From AC-32 sp038237925 (GTDB taxonomy: Bacteria; Actinomycetota; Thermoleophilia; Gaiellales; Gaiellaceae), in assembly GCA_038237925.1 (NCBI GenBank), contig JBBRYF010000004.1:62001-126000 (forward strand): a stretch of DNA of 64,000 bases. The letters are read 5' to 3'. Made by a program: the position numbers and the translations under genes. How positions within the stretch are numbered: the stretch's first letter is position 1; each line of letters opens with the position of its first letter. Shown in pieces: positions 18,373 through 27,439 of the stretch. The notes beneath the pieces were generated by a model, which saw nothing but the letters and a program-made list of their open reading frames with translations, was not told where the DNA came from and made no database searches.

Positions 18373-19184
18373 GCGGCCACTAGATCGGCGACGGCGACGT
18401 GCTCGACCTCGCCGAGCGGCAGCTGCAGGAAGCGTTCGCCGAGCGCACGGAATGCGGCCGGGTCGCCCGTGGTCAGGAAGCGGTACGAGCCCTCGCGCCC
18501 CTCTTCGTTCTCGATGCCCTTGCGCGCCAGCGTCTCCGCGACCTCGCGCGCCGTCTCCTCGGCAGAGAAGACGAGCGTCACGCCGCGGCCGAAGACGCGC
18601 TGGAAGATCGGCCGGATCAGCGGATAGTGCGTGCAGCCGAGGATCACCGTGTCCACTCCGGCTGACTTGAGCGGCGCCGCGTACTCGCGCACCGCCTCGG
18701 TGGTCTCGGCCGAGAACGGGTCGTCACTCTCGATCAGCGGCACCAGGCGCGGGCACGCGACGGGCACGAGCTCCGCGCCCGCGTCGAGCGCGTGCACGAG
18801 CTCGGCGTAGCGGCCCGCCTCGACCGTCGCCTGCGTCGCGAGCAGGCCGATCCGCCGGTTGCGCGTGGCCTGAACCGCCGCGTGAGCTTCGGGCGTGATC
18901 ACGCCGAGCACCGGCACCTCGAGCTCCTCTTGGAGCTGCGGAAGCGCCGCCGACGTGGCGGTGTTGCAGGCGACCACGAGGAGCTTCACGTCCTGGCCGG
19001 CGAGGTAGGACGCGATCTCGCGGGCGAAGCGCCGCGTCTCCTCGAGCGGACGAGGCCCGTAGGGCAGCCGCGCGTGATCCCCGAGGTAGACGAAGTCCTC
19101 GTGCGGCATTGTCACGAGGCACTCGTGCAGGACGGTCAGGCCGCCCACGCCCGAGTCGAACACGCCAACCGGCCGGGGGTCCAC
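18369..19184 (-). CDS. murI: Glutamate racemase
   Basis: Makes D-glutamate for peptidoglycan. The two catalytic cysteines lie in VACNTATSA and ILGCTHYPL, and the N-terminus is VGVFDSGVGGL. I start at the GTG at 19184 (271 residues), which puts the conserved motif near residue 5. A TACAAT box lies exactly 6 nt upstream, fitting a leaderless mRNA. A GTG at 19220 would add 12 residues, but it lies inside a repeat element. Confidence 0.95.
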   Translation of the reverse strand: MDPRPVGVFDSGVGGLTVLHECLVTMPHEDFVYLGDHARLPYGPRPLEETRRFAREIASYLAGQDVKLLVVACNTATSAALPQLQEELEVPVLGVITPEAHAAVQATRNRRIGLLATQATVEAGRYAELVHALDAGAELVPVACPRLVPLIESDDPFSAETTEAVREYAAPLKSAGVDTVILGCTHYPLIRPIFQRVFGRGVTLVFSAEETAREVAETLARKGIENEEGREGSYRFLTTGDPAAFRALGERFLQLPLGEVEHVAVADLVAA

Positions 19185-19197
19185 CGGGCGATTGTAG

Positions 19198-19300
19198 GAG
19201 GGCTCGACGGAACGGTGCACGTCGCTGGGGCGCGATGCTCGTTCCGCATCGGGGCGAGCAGCGCGGCCCGGCGGCTCAGCTGCCGTTTCGTCGAGCCCTC
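19198..19300. repeat. Inverted-repeat element, long form (103 bp)
   Basis: The left arm GAGGGCTCGACGGAAC (19198-19213) pairs with the right arm GTTTCGTCGAGCCCTC (19285-19300), with one internal mismatch. The same arms bracket a 54-bp copy at 45777-45830; both copies begin GTAGGAGGGCTCGACG and share GCGATGCTC inside. The element fills the gap between murI and the divergent hydrolase and touches the murI -10 box. It has the form of a MITE or REP-like repeat and encodes nothing. Confidence 0.75.
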
Positions 19301-19321
19301 ATAGCCTCTACCCTGTCGTCC

Positions 19322-20725
19322 TTGAGAAGGCGGGTCTTGCTCGTAACGTTCTCGGTGGCCGTCGCGCTGTGCGCGACCGGCCGCGCGTCGGCTTCGACGC
19401 AGGAGCTGACGCTGCACATGGACGACGGCGTCGACCTCGCGGCGACGCTCTACGAGCCGAGCGCAACACCACCCCCGGCGGGCTACCCGGCGCTCGTCCT
19501 CTTCCACGGCCTCGGCGGCAAGAGGCGGGATCTGGCCGCGATCGCGCAGCGCTTCTCGGGGTCGTTCGCGGTGCTCGCCTTCGATCAGCGCGGCCATGGC
19601 GAGTCGGGCGGGCTCGTCTCGATCGACGGCCCGCGGGAGATCGGCGACACGCGCGCGGTGTTCAACCAGCTCGCGGCGCGGCCGGAGATCGACAAGACGA
19701 AGATCGGCGCCTGGGGGCTCTCGCTCGGCGGCGGCGCGGTGCTGCGCTCGCTCGTCGAGGGCGTGCCGTGGGCGGCGGTCGAGACGGTCGAGACCTGGAC
19801 CGACCTCTACACCGCGCTCGCGCCGCAGAACCTGGCCAAGTCGGGCGCGATCTTTCAGTTCCTGAGCTCGGTGCCACGCGAGAAGCTCGACCCATCGGTG
19901 GTCGCGATCCGCGACGACGCGCTCGCGAGCCGCAACCTCGCGCAGCTGCGCGCCTGGGCCGACGTGCGCTCGAGCCGGAAGCTGCTCTCGACCGTGAAGA
20001 CGCCCGTGTTCATGTTCCAGGGGCGCCGCGACTTCGCTTTCGACATCGCGCAGGCCAAGGGCGCCTACGCGCTCCTGAAGGGGCCGAAACGGCTTTACGT
20101 CGGCGACTTCGGGCACGCGCCCTCGACCTTCCCCGGGCCCGACTTCAACGAGATGACCTCGCTCGGGCTGAAGTGGTTCTCCCGCTACCTGCTCGGCGTT
20201 TCGGCGACGATCGCGCCGGTCACGCTCGCGCCGAGCCCGTGGCGCGGAAAAGTGCGGCCCTCTGCGAGGCTCCCCGCGACGCGTCGCCTGACCGTCGCCC
20301 TGCCGGGCAGCGACCGCCTCGCCGGGGCGGGGCGCGCGCAGCGGACGAGCGGGCGCTTCACGGGACGAGCCGAGACGTTCGGCTCCGCGTCCGTGCGGGT
20401 GGCCGCACGGCTCTCGGGCGGCTGGTCGCGCCTCGTGGCCGTGCTGACCGCGCAGCCGCGCAAGGGCTCCGAGGTGATCGTCAGCGAGGGCGGCGTCAAC
20501 ACCTTCGGCCTGTCCGGCAAGCGGACGCTGACGATCCGCCTGATCGACACGGCGACGCTGATCCCAAAGGGCGCGCGCCTGCAGCTGACCCTCGCCTCGA
20601 GCTCCCTCGCCCAGGACCCGGCGAACCTGCTCTACCTGAACCTGCCGATGCCCCACTCGGCGCGGATCACGCTCGGCGCGGCCCGCCTGACGCTGCCCAT
20701 CCTGCGGAAGCCGATCTCCCGGTGA
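19322..20725 (+). CDS. Secreted alpha/beta hydrolase, X-Pro peptidase (S15)-like
   Basis: 467 residues starting at a TTG. A TACCCT box lies 7 nt upstream, and the first residues form a signal peptide (VLLVTFSVAVALCATGRASA). The alpha/beta-hydrolase core has an oxyanion HGLGG motif, the nucleophile elbow GLSLGG, and later Asp and His candidates (RRDFAFD, GHAPS). The last 170 residues form a beta-rich domain like the C-terminal domain of X-Pro dipeptidyl peptidases. The substrate is unknown. Its stop overlaps the next gene (GTGA). Confidence 0.8.
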   Translation: MRRRVLLVTFSVAVALCATGRASASTQELTLHMDDGVDLAATLYEPSATPPPAGYPALVLFHGLGGKRRDLAAIAQRFSGSFAVLAFDQRGHGESGGLVSIDGPREIGDTRAVFNQLAARPEIDKTKIGAWGLSLGGGAVLRSLVEGVPWAAVETVETWTDLYTALAPQNLAKSGAIFQFLSSVPREKLDPSVVAIRDDALASRNLAQLRAWADVRSSRKLLSTVKTPVFMFQGRRDFAFDIAQAKGAYALLKGPKRLYVGDFGHAPSTFPGPDFNEMTSLGLKWFSRYLLGVSATIAPVTLAPSPWRGKVRPSARLPATRRLTVALPGSDRLAGAGRAQRTSGRFTGRAETFGSASVRVAARLSGGWSRLVAVLTAQPRKGSEVIVSEGGVNTFGLSGKRTLTIRLIDTATLIPKGARLQLTLASSSLAQDPANLLYLNLPMPHSARITLGAARLTLPILRKPISR

Positions 20726-21930
20726 GACTGCTCGCGCCGGCTGCGCTGGCGGCCGCCGCGCTCGCCCTCCCGGCCGGCGGCGTCTCGGGCGGCACCCCGG
20801 GCGTGACGTCCAACGAGATCCTGATCGGCGGCACCGTCCCGCTGAGCGGCCCGGCGTCCGCCTTCGGCACCGTCGGGCCCGGCGCGAACGCGTACTTCAA
20901 GTACGTGAACGCGCACGGCGGCGTCTTCGGCCGGAAGATCAGGTACCTCTACCGCGACGACGGCTACGACCCGTCTCGGACGATCGACCAGACGCGCGAG
21001 CTCGTCCAGCAGGAGAAGGTCTTCGCGATCTTCAACACCGTCGGCACCGAGCACAACCTGGCGATCCGCGGCTACCTGAACGCGCTCAAGGTGCCGCAGA
21101 TCTTCGGGGGGACGGGCGCCAGCGCGATCGGGCGCCAGTACGAGAAGTACCCGTGGACGATGGGCTACCTCCCCAGCTTCGAGGGCGAGGGCGCGATCTA
21201 CGGGCGCTATGTCGTCAAGCACCGGCCGAAGGCGCGGATCGGCGTGCTCTACGAGAACAGCGACTACGGCAAGGACCTGCTGAACGGGCTCAAGCGCGGC
21301 CTCGGCAAGCGCGCCTCGCGGATCGTGGCGAAGGCGACCTACGAGGTGACGGACACCGACGTCAACTCGCAGATCGCGAAGCTGCGGCACTCGAAGGCCG
21401 ACATCTTCATGCTCTTCGCGTTACCCCAGCAGGCGATCCAGGCGTTCTACGCCGCCTACAAGCTGGGTTGGCACCCGCAGTTCTTCGTCAGCGCCGTGTC
21501 GGTCGAGCCGCGGGTGATGGGCATCGCCCGCGCGGCGACGAACGGCAAGGAGACGAACAACGCGCTCAGCGTCGCCTTCGTCAAGGACCCGACCTCGCCC
21601 GCGTGGCGCAAGGACAAGGCGGTCGCGCTCTACCGGAAGATCATGAAGCGCTACTTCCCCGGCGGAAAGGCCTCCGACGTCTACAACTGGTACGGGATGA
21701 CCGTCGCGTTCTCGATGGTCGACGCGCTCAAGCACGCAGGCCGCAACCCGACGCGCCCGAGCCTCCGCAAGGCGATGACGCACCTCGACGAGCGGAACAA
21801 CCCGTTCCTGCTTCCGGGCGTCGCCGTCGAGACCAGCCCGTCGAATTACTTCCCGATCACCAAGGCCAAGATGATCCGCTACCGAAAGAAACTCTGGGTG
21901 CTGTTCGGCCGGCTCGTGACCGCACGCTAG
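20722..21930 (+). CDS. Branched-chain amino acid-type ABC substrate-binding protein
   Basis: 402 residues with a signal peptide and a type 1 periplasmic-binding (LivJ-like) fold: EILIGGTVPLSGPASAFG, YRDDGYDPSRTIDQTRELVQ, and VLYENSDYGKDLLNGLKRG. The GTG overlaps the hydrolase stop as GTGA, so the two are made together. No permease or ATPase gene is nearby, so the transporter is elsewhere or the protein senses rather than imports. The cargo may be an amino acid or an aromatic compound. Confidence 0.9.
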   Translation: MRLLAPAALAAAALALPAGGVSGGTPGVTSNEILIGGTVPLSGPASAFGTVGPGANAYFKYVNAHGGVFGRKIRYLYRDDGYDPSRTIDQTRELVQQEKVFAIFNTVGTEHNLAIRGYLNALKVPQIFGGTGASAIGRQYEKYPWTMGYLPSFEGEGAIYGRYVVKHRPKARIGVLYENSDYGKDLLNGLKRGLGKRASRIVAKATYEVTDTDVNSQIAKLRHSKADIFMLFALPQQAIQAFYAAYKLGWHPQFFVSAVSVEPRVMGIARAATNGKETNNALSVAFVKDPTSPAWRKDKAVALYRKIMKRYFPGGKASDVYNWYGMTVAFSMVDALKHAGRNPTRPSLRKAMTHLDERNNPFLLPGVAVETSPSNYFPITKAKMIRYRKKLWVLFGRLVTAR

Positions 21931-22024
21931 TTCCGAAGCCGGTTTGAGTGTTAACTGTTCAGGTGAAGTCGTCGTCTGAGCCCACCTTGGGCCGCCCAGG
22001 GAGTTTCCAGAAAGAAGGGGCTAC

Positions 22025-23101
22025 ATGAAGAAGTCACTCCGGCTGGCACTGCTGGTGTGTGCCAGTTTCGTCGCTCTCGCCTTCGCGGGATCGGCGTTTG
22101 CCAAGTACGACCCGTCGCTGACGATCGAGCAGTCGAGCTACAAGCTCAGCGCTGGCACGACCGTCGACGTCTTCATCGCGATCAGCGAGGACGCCGATCC
22201 GACCGCGAAGCTGACGATCTTCTCACCGGCCGGCTACAGCGCGAACCTCACTGCCGCGCCGGGCACGAAGATCGGGTCCGTCATCGCGATCGTGAAGGCC
22301 AAGGCACTTGGCGGCGCCCGGCTCCCGCTCGCGGGCGACGTGCTGGTCGCGAATCCCGCCGACCCGGCGATCCAGGCCGCGGCGACGAGGTGCACCGGCA
22401 AGGTCACGCACTCGGCGATCTGGGTGCTCAACACGAGCCTCCAGGGTCAGACCGTCGCGATTCCGGTCTTCGTCGACCAGGTCGGACCGCTCGTGACGCA
22501 GCAGGTCTGCCTGCCTTCGCCTGACATTCCCGAGGCTTCGGGCGGCGCCAAGTTCGGCGCCCAGCTCGTGCTGGCGGACTTCACGGTCAAGGGCGTCTTC
22601 ACGAACGCCAGCGCGCGCAATGGCTACGAATGGTCCGGGATCTACACGCCCTACGTGGCCGGCAGCGGCACGCCCAACCCCGCCGCGACCGTCGAGTGGC
22701 GGACCTACGTCGGGCTGCCTTCGAGTCTGACGCTGAAGAAGGCGCAGGCCAAGAGGGGCTTCAAGCTCGTCGGCCAGCTGAAGGTCGCCGGATTGAACCC
22801 GAAGGGCATCCGCCTCAACCTCTACTCCGGCAAGAAGGCTAAGCCGGCGCCAAGCGCGACTTCGTCAGGGACGGGCAAGCGCATCGCCCGGAGCGGCAAG
22901 CTTCCGGCTTCCGGCAAGTACTCGATCGCGAGATCGTCGGTGAAGTTCGCCACGTTCTTCCAGACACGATTCGAGAACTACGGCACGTCCTGCACCGGCC
23001 CGTCGCCGTCAGGCCTTCCGGTTCCGTGTAAGGGCGAGGACATCGCCGCGGTCACGAGCAACCAGGTCAAGGCCACCAAGCCGAAGAAGCGGCACAAGTA
23101 A
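22025..23101 (+). CDS. Secreted protein of unknown function
   Basis: 358 residues with a clear signal peptide ending SAFA/KYDPS and an AGAAGGGG-like ribosome-binding site. The mature part is beta-rich with few cysteines, and the tail KATKPKKRHK is strongly basic. No family is recognised. It is separated from the binding protein by 94 bp and has its own terminator-like hairpin. Confidence 0.75.
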   Translation: MKKSLRLALLVCASFVALAFAGSAFAKYDPSLTIEQSSYKLSAGTTVDVFIAISEDADPTAKLTIFSPAGYSANLTAAPGTKIGSVIAIVKAKALGGARLPLAGDVLVANPADPAIQAAATRCTGKVTHSAIWVLNTSLQGQTVAIPVFVDQVGPLVTQQVCLPSPDIPEASGGAKFGAQLVLADFTVKGVFTNASARNGYEWSGIYTPYVAGSGTPNPAATVEWRTYVGLPSSLTLKKAQAKRGFKLVGQLKVAGLNPKGIRLNLYSGKKAKPAPSATSSGTGKRIARSGKLPASGKYSIARSSVKFATFFQTRFENYGTSCTGPSPSGLPVPCKGEDIAAVTSNQVKATKPKKRHK

Positions 23102-23114
23102 CGCTTGCGCGAAG

Positions 23115-23140
23115 GCGGGGCCTCCTCCGGGGAGCCCCGC
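23115..23140. terminator. Hairpin between convergent genes
   Basis: GCGGGGC and GCCCCGC form a 7-bp stem just after the secreted protein and right before the end of the sulfurtransferase on the other strand. It could serve both directions. There is no T-run. Confidence 0.5.
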
Positions 23141-23926
23141 TCAGCGCTCGAGCGGCAGGTCTGCGTGGCGCGACCACTCGTGCCACGAGCCCGGGTAGTT
23201 GCGCGCGTCGTAGCCGGCGGCCCGGAGCGCGAGCGCGCCCAGGGCCGAGCGCGAGCCCGAGTGGCAGTAGACGACGATCTCGGCGCCCTCGGGTAGCCCG
23301 AGCAGCTCGCGGAGCGCCCACGGCTCGTGCGGCCGGCCGGGGCCGGCGAAGAGCCGCTCGACCTCGAGCAGGCGCGCGCCGGGAATGTGACCCTGGCGCG
23401 GGTCGCACGGGTAACCCCCGCGGCCGCGGAACTCGTGCTCGGTGCGCACGTCGAGGATGGTGAGCGCCGGGTCGTCGAGCCGGTCGCGGAGCTCCTCCCA
23501 GGTCGGCACGGCTTGCAGGTCGAGCTCGAGGGTCGTCTTCGTCTTCTGGAGCTCGACCGCGCCCTGCTCGAGCTCTTCCGGCCAGCCCGCCACGCCGCCG
23601 GCCAGGACCGAGACGTGCGGGTGCCCGGCGAGGAGCGCGGCCTGCGCCGAGGAAGCCGCGCCGACGCAGTCGCCGCGGTCGTAGAGGACGAGCCGCTCGG
23701 CGCCCGTGACGCCGTGCCGCCCCAGGCGGCGCTGCACCTCGACCGCGAACTCGCGCACGGTCTCCCGCGTGGCGAGCGGCGGCGGCGAGCCGAGCACGAG
23801 CGGGATCGAGCCCGGCAGGTGCCCGCGCTGGTGCGCGTTCGGCCCGCGCACGTCGCCGAGCACGAGGCCCTCCTCGCCCAGGTGCTCGCGCACCCAGGCG
23901 GCGTCAACGAGCGGCGGCAAGCTCAT
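23141..23926 (-). CDS. Thiosulfate sulfurtransferase (two rhodanese domains)
   Basis: 261 residues made of two rhodanese domains. The C-terminal one has the active-site loop CHSGSRS (near residue 228), so it should carry the persulfide. The N-terminal one has YDRGDCVGAASSA in the same place. It transfers sulfane sulfur from thiosulfate or a thiol persulfide. It overlaps the downstream half of the glutathione S-transferase-like gene by 23 bp. Confidence 0.9.
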   Translation of the reverse strand: MSLPPLVDAAWVREHLGEEGLVLGDVRGPNAHQRGHLPGSIPLVLGSPPPLATRETVREFAVEVQRRLGRHGVTGAERLVLYDRGDCVGAASSAQAALLAGHPHVSVLAGGVAGWPEELEQGAVELQKTKTTLELDLQAVPTWEELRDRLDDPALTILDVRTEHEFRGRGGYPCDPRQGHIPGARLLEVERLFAGPGRPHEPWALRELLGLPEGAEIVVYCHSGSRSALGALALRAAGYDARNYPGSWHEWSRHADLPLER

Positions 23927-24485
23927 GAACGACTTCCCGCTCGGCAGCCACGGCAGGACGCGACGAAGCCCGCTCGAGCCAGTCGCTGAGTGCCGGCCCT
24001 AGCTCGAGCTCGAAGCGCTCCAGCCCGCGGAGGATCCACGGCACGTAGCCGATGTCGGCGAGCCCGTACTCGCGGCCGCTCAGCCAGGGCTGTCCCTCGA
24101 GCGCGCGGTCGAGCTCGGCGAGGCTCGCATCGAGCCGCTCGCGACCGTCGCCGCGGCGAGCGGCGTAGTACGGGCCGGCGAGCAGGTCGTCGAAGCGCTG
24201 CAGCCAGAGCCGCCCGAGCGCCCGCTCGGCCGGGTCAGCGGGCCAGAGCGCCGGCTCGGGGTAGCGCTCCTCGAGGTACTCCATGATCACGTCGGACTCC
24301 GGGAGCACGAGGCCCTCGTCCTCCTCGTAGACGGGCACCTTGCCGAGCGAATTCTTCTCGTAGAGCCAGGCGGGCTTGTCGTCGAGATCGATCTCGACGG
24401 CGTCGTAGCCGATGCCCTTCTCCGCGAGCGTGATGCGCGCGCGAGCCGCGTACGGGCAGCGATCGGCGGTGTAGAGCGTCGGCAC
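23904..24485 (-). CDS. Glutathione S-transferase-like protein
   Basis: 193 residues. The N-terminal thioredoxin fold has a CPYA motif (DRCPYAARARI), a cis-Pro segment (NSLGKVPVYEEDEGLVLPESD), and a helical C-terminal domain. The Cys-type active site suggests an omega- or SspA-like class. Since most actinobacteria lack glutathione, the thiol cofactor is uncertain. It could supply the maleylacetoacetate isomerase step missing from the tyrosine-degradation genes, but that is speculation. TAGGCT lies 6 nt before the GTG (leaderless). Confidence 0.85.
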   Translation of the reverse strand: MPTLYTADRCPYAARARITLAEKGIGYDAVEIDLDDKPAWLYEKNSLGKVPVYEEDEGLVLPESDVIMEYLEERYPEPALWPADPAERALGRLWLQRFDDLLAGPYYAARRGDGRERLDASLAELDRALEGQPWLSGREYGLADIGYVPWILRGLERFELELGPALSDWLERASSRPAVAAEREVVHELAAAR

Positions 24486-24494
24486 GACGAGAGC

Positions 24495-25436
24495 CTAGCC
24501 GCGCCCGGCGCCCTCGAGGCCCATCAGCTCGGCGATCTGCTCGAGGAGCTCCTCAGCGGGCGGGAGCTCCTCCGGCGAGGAGGCCGTCCGCGCGACCGCG
24601 CGCACCCGGGCGGGCTCGGCGCCGGTGAGTCGCGAGACGACGGTCGGGTTCGCGCCGAGCGCGACGACGTCGCCCGGCGGCAGCTGCCCGAAGTGCTCCG
24701 GCACCGACTGGTACTCGTCGACCACGCTGCCGCGCTCGTAGAGCACGTACCGCACGACGGCGCCGTCCTCGACTCCGATCGCGCACACCACTGCGGCGGT
24801 CGCGTTCGAGAGCTCGGACGCGAGCCGCTCGCGGGAGCGCCGGTCGCGGTCGACGAGTTGTGCGTAGACGGCCACCCAGCCGTTGCGAGGGCCTTCGACG
24901 CGGGCACCGGAGCCGCCGAGCCGGGGGAGGTACTTCGCGATCGCGGCTTGAACCGCATCCTGGTCATCCGTTTGCACGTGCAGCGAGGCGTACGAGTCGC
25001 CGCCCGCGTCGCGCCGCTGCTCAAGCCGGTCGAGCGGAACCGTCAGCCGGCGCGCCCACTCCGTGAAGCCGAGCCGGCGCCAGACCTCGCGACCGACCTC
25101 GTTGCCGGTCGCGACGTCGAGGGTCAGGTGCTCCATGCCCTGCTCGCGCGCGCGCGATCCGAAGGCGGCTAGGAGCGCGGTGCTGATGCCCTGCCGCCGA
25201 CGCTTGGGGACGACGTAGACGATGTTCACGTGGACGTATTGGCCGGGTTGCAGCTCGCCGAAGGCGTAGCCGACCGGCTCGCCCTCGTCCTCGGCGAGCA
25301 GCACGAGCTTGCCCTCCCAGAGCGCCGGTGTGATCTCAGGTCCCGGCCAGGGCCGATTCCAGTTCTCGGCGAAGATCGCCTCGCTGAAGGCGAGCAGCGT
25401 CTGCTCGTCGGCGGCCGTTGCCTCCCGGACGTTCAC
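24495..25436 (-). CDS. GNAT-family acetyltransferase
   Basis: 313 residues. The N-terminal GNAT domain has the acetyl-CoA loop RRRQGISTALL (near residue 82) and LGFTEW. The second half is similar in size but lacks a clear CoA loop, so it may be a degenerate partner domain. The substrate is unknown. TAGGCT lies 6 nt before the GTG start. The gene stop provides the -10 box of the following GST gene. Confidence 0.8.
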   Translation of the reverse strand: MNVREATAADEQTLLAFSEAIFAENWNRPWPGPEITPALWEGKLVLLAEDEGEPVGYAFGELQPGQYVHVNIVYVVPKRRRQGISTALLAAFGSRAREQGMEHLTLDVATGNEVGREVWRRLGFTEWARRLTVPLDRLEQRRDAGGDSYASLHVQTDDQDAVQAAIAKYLPRLGGSGARVEGPRNGWVAVYAQLVDRDRRSRERLASELSNATAAVVCAIGVEDGAVVRYVLYERGSVVDEYQSVPEHFGQLPPGDVVALGANPTVVSRLTGAEPARVRAVARTASSPEELPPAEELLEQIAELMGLEGAGRG

Positions 25437-25474
25437 GCCCCGAGCCTAGAGCGTTGCTGGCAGGTGCGGTCGTG

Positions 25475-25530
25475 TCGACCGGTCATTTCAGACGGAGGCA
25501 TGGGCTCAGCCCCTGCCTCCTGATGACGGC
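25475..25530. repeat. 56-bp hairpin repeat, copy 1
   Basis: TCGACCGG...ATTTCAGACGGA, a 27-nt hairpin (25494-25520, GGAGGCA/TGCCTCC with an inner GGGCT/AGCCC), then TCCTGATGACGGC. It is the same length as the copy at 47215-47270, with identical flanks and changed but still pairing stems. It supplies the last residues and stop codon of the alkA-like gene. Confidence 0.75.
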
Positions 25531-26345
25531 GTCGCAAGCGACAGCCTTGCCCCGGTGAGCAGGTAGTGGGCCGAGAGGTTCTGGAACGGCTCGAAGTGCG
25601 CGCCGAACGCGCGAAGGTCGCCAGCCTCCGGATAGAACGCGCGGACCGCCTTCTCGAGCGCGAGGTCGCCGACCGGCCACGCGCGGGTCCTGGCCAGGTG
25701 GCGAGCGAGGAACCATTCCGCGGTCCACTCACCGATCCCGCGGAGCTCCACGAGGCGCGCCTTCACCTCGGCGTCCGGGAGCGCGACGAGCGCGTCGAGA
25801 TCGAGCGGCGCCTGCGCCAGGCCGAGCACATACTCCGCCTTGCGGTTCGAGAAGCCGAGCGCGACGAGCTCCTCGTGGCTCGCCCGCCGCAGCCGCTTCG
25901 CAGTCGGAAACGAGTACGCACGGCCGACGCGCCGGCCGAAGCGCTCGATCAGCCGGTTCCGGATCGCGAAGGCGGCGAAGAGGGAGACCTGCTGTGCCGT
26001 AATCGAGGTCACGAGCGTCTCGAACGGGTCGGGCGCAAGCGGCGGCCTGAAGCCGGCAAGCGCTTTCGTCAGCCGGCGCAGCACGCGATCGCGGGCCGCC
26101 CACGCGTAGAAGGCGTCGAGGTCGAACTCGGCGCCCAGGAGCTTGCGCACGACCGGCCGCGTCTCGGCGTCGAGCGGCTCCACGCGCGCGCCGCCGCGGG
26201 CGGGCTCGATGCGAACCTCGCGCGCGCCGACGACGCGGTGCAGCGCGCCGTCCTCCCAGAAGTTCGCGAGATCGTGGCCGAAGGCACGGAAGCGCTCCGT
26301 CGTCAGCTCGAAGTCGAATGGCTCCGACAGGCGGAGCAGGCTCAC
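25506..26345 (-). CDS. DNA-3-methyladenine glycosylase, AlkA-like
   Basis: 279 residues of the HhH-GPD superfamily, excising alkylated bases. An N-terminal AlkA-like domain is followed by ITAQQVSLFAAFAIR and the helix-hairpin-helix LRGIGEWTAEWFLARHL, with the catalytic Asp in VGDLALEKAV. The GTG overlaps the stop of the HAD gene (TAGTG). The final residues, ATPSSGGRG, are encoded by a repeat element and are probably not part of the fold. Confidence 0.9.
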   Translation of the reverse strand: MSLLRLSEPFDFELTTERFRAFGHDLANFWEDGALHRVVGAREVRIEPARGGARVEPLDAETRPVVRKLLGAEFDLDAFYAWAARDRVLRRLTKALAGFRPPLAPDPFETLVTSITAQQVSLFAAFAIRNRLIERFGRRVGRAYSFPTAKRLRRASHEELVALGFSNRKAEYVLGLAQAPLDLDALVALPDAEVKARLVELRGIGEWTAEWFLARHLARTRAWPVGDLALEKAVRAFYPEAGDLRAFGAHFEPFQNLSAHYLLTGARLSLATPSSGGRG

Positions 26346-26965
26346 TAGAGGGCGGCCGCGAGGGCGCGAAAGTCCGTCAGGCGCTCGTGAGCGACCCCGC
26401 GCCGGTCAAGCCAGCGCGCGAGATTACCCGTCGCGAAGACCCGCCCCGCGGCGAGAGAGGCGCAGTAATCGGAGTGGCTGTCTCCGGCGTAGACCACGTC
26501 GCCCGGCGGCAGGTCGGCGCGCTTGCACGGCTCGCCGCAGGTGTCGCAGATCTCGGCGACCCGGAAGGTGACCTGCCAGCCCGCCGGTGTCGCCTCGACA
26601 GAGTTCGCACGCAGCTCGACCGCGCCGAGCACGCCCTCCCGCTCGAGCACGGGCTGGATCAGCTCGCGGAAGCCCGACGAGACGACGAGCGGCCGGCGCT
26701 CTCGCGCCAGCTCGGCGAAGCCCGACCTGACCTGCGCGTGCTCGACCACGTACGCGACCACCTCCTCGAGCGGGGCCGTCACGGTCGCGAACTCGGCGGC
26801 GATCACCTCGTTCAGCGTCATCGTCCCGGCCTCGAGCTCGTGCTCGACCCGCTCGTAGATCTCGGCGTCGCCGAACTCTGACAACACAAGGTCGAGCGTG
26901 TCCCGCTCGGTGACCGTCCCGTCCCAGTCGAGCACGACGTGCGGCCAATTCACTTGGTGTCTCAC
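26345..26965 (-). CDS. MtnX-like HAD phosphatase
   Basis: 206 residues with HAD motifs: I VVLDWDGTVTERDT, II VVSSGF, III Lys in the middle region, IV VVYAGDSHSDYCAS. A four-cysteine segment (CDTCGEPCKRAD) is typical of the MtnX/phosphoserine-phosphatase-like group. The GTG at 26965 has a TACCCT box 7 nt upstream, so it has its own leaderless promoter. The frame stays open 495 bp further upstream into a glycosidase remnant, which could produce a fusion, but the promoter argues for a separate protein. Confidence 0.8.
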   Translation of the reverse strand: MRHQVNWPHVVLDWDGTVTERDTLDLVLSEFGDAEIYERVEHELEAGTMTLNEVIAAEFATVTAPLEEVVAYVVEHAQVRSGFAELARERRPLVVSSGFRELIQPVLEREGVLGAVELRANSVEATPAGWQVTFRVAEICDTCGEPCKRADLPPGDVVYAGDSHSDYCASLAAGRVFATGNLARWLDRRGVAHERLTDFRALAAAL

Positions 26966-26989
26966 AAAGACGAGGGTATTCGGTGAGGA

Positions 26990-27415
26990 CGTTTGCTCCT
27001 CCCCTTCAACCCTTCGAAGCAGCTCGACGGCGACCTCGAGGTTCACGCGCCCTGCCCCATGCGTTGCGACGTACGCGTGAGGTGAGGGCGGCCGCCAGCC
27101 CGGGAAGCCGGTCTCGACGACGACCGCTCCCGGCGGGACCAGCCGCTGCTGCCACGGGTGGCGGTGGGCGTCACGGAGGACGACGACCACGGGCCTCCCT
27201 GCCTCGACCGGTGGGAGCGAGTCTCCCTCGCGCAGCCGGATCGTCTCCGAACCGAGGAGCGCCGCAGCTGCTACGAGCCGCTCTTCAGTCAGCCGTCCTT
27301 CGCGAACGGCGGCGAGGATCGCCCCATGGACGGCCTCGACCTCCGCAGGCCCGATGTCCGCGCCGAGGCATAGCGCGTCGGCCCCGGCAACGAGCGCGCG
27401 AACCACTGTCGGGGA
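26990..27415 (-). pseudogene. C-terminal remnant of a GH3 beta-N-acetylhexosaminidase (NagZ-like)
   Basis: About 140 residues matching the end of GH3 family proteins: VVRALVAGADALCLGAD, then GRLTEERLVAAAALL and YVATHGAGRVNLEVAVELL. The catalytic N-terminal barrel is missing. The upstream sequence switches abruptly to a sugar-kinase fragment on the other strand near 27420-27445. The frame continues without a stop into the HAD gene. I see it as the leftover of a deletion or inversion. Confidence 0.7.
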
Positions 27416-27439
27416 GGCCGATGGCGCCACGCTGGCGCT

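Noticed and set aside
19369..21930. 853-codon frame fusing sequence to the substrate-binding protein
   Set aside because: The first 451 codons are the hydrolase gene out of frame; the GTG at 20722 overlaps its stop and starts a signal peptide.
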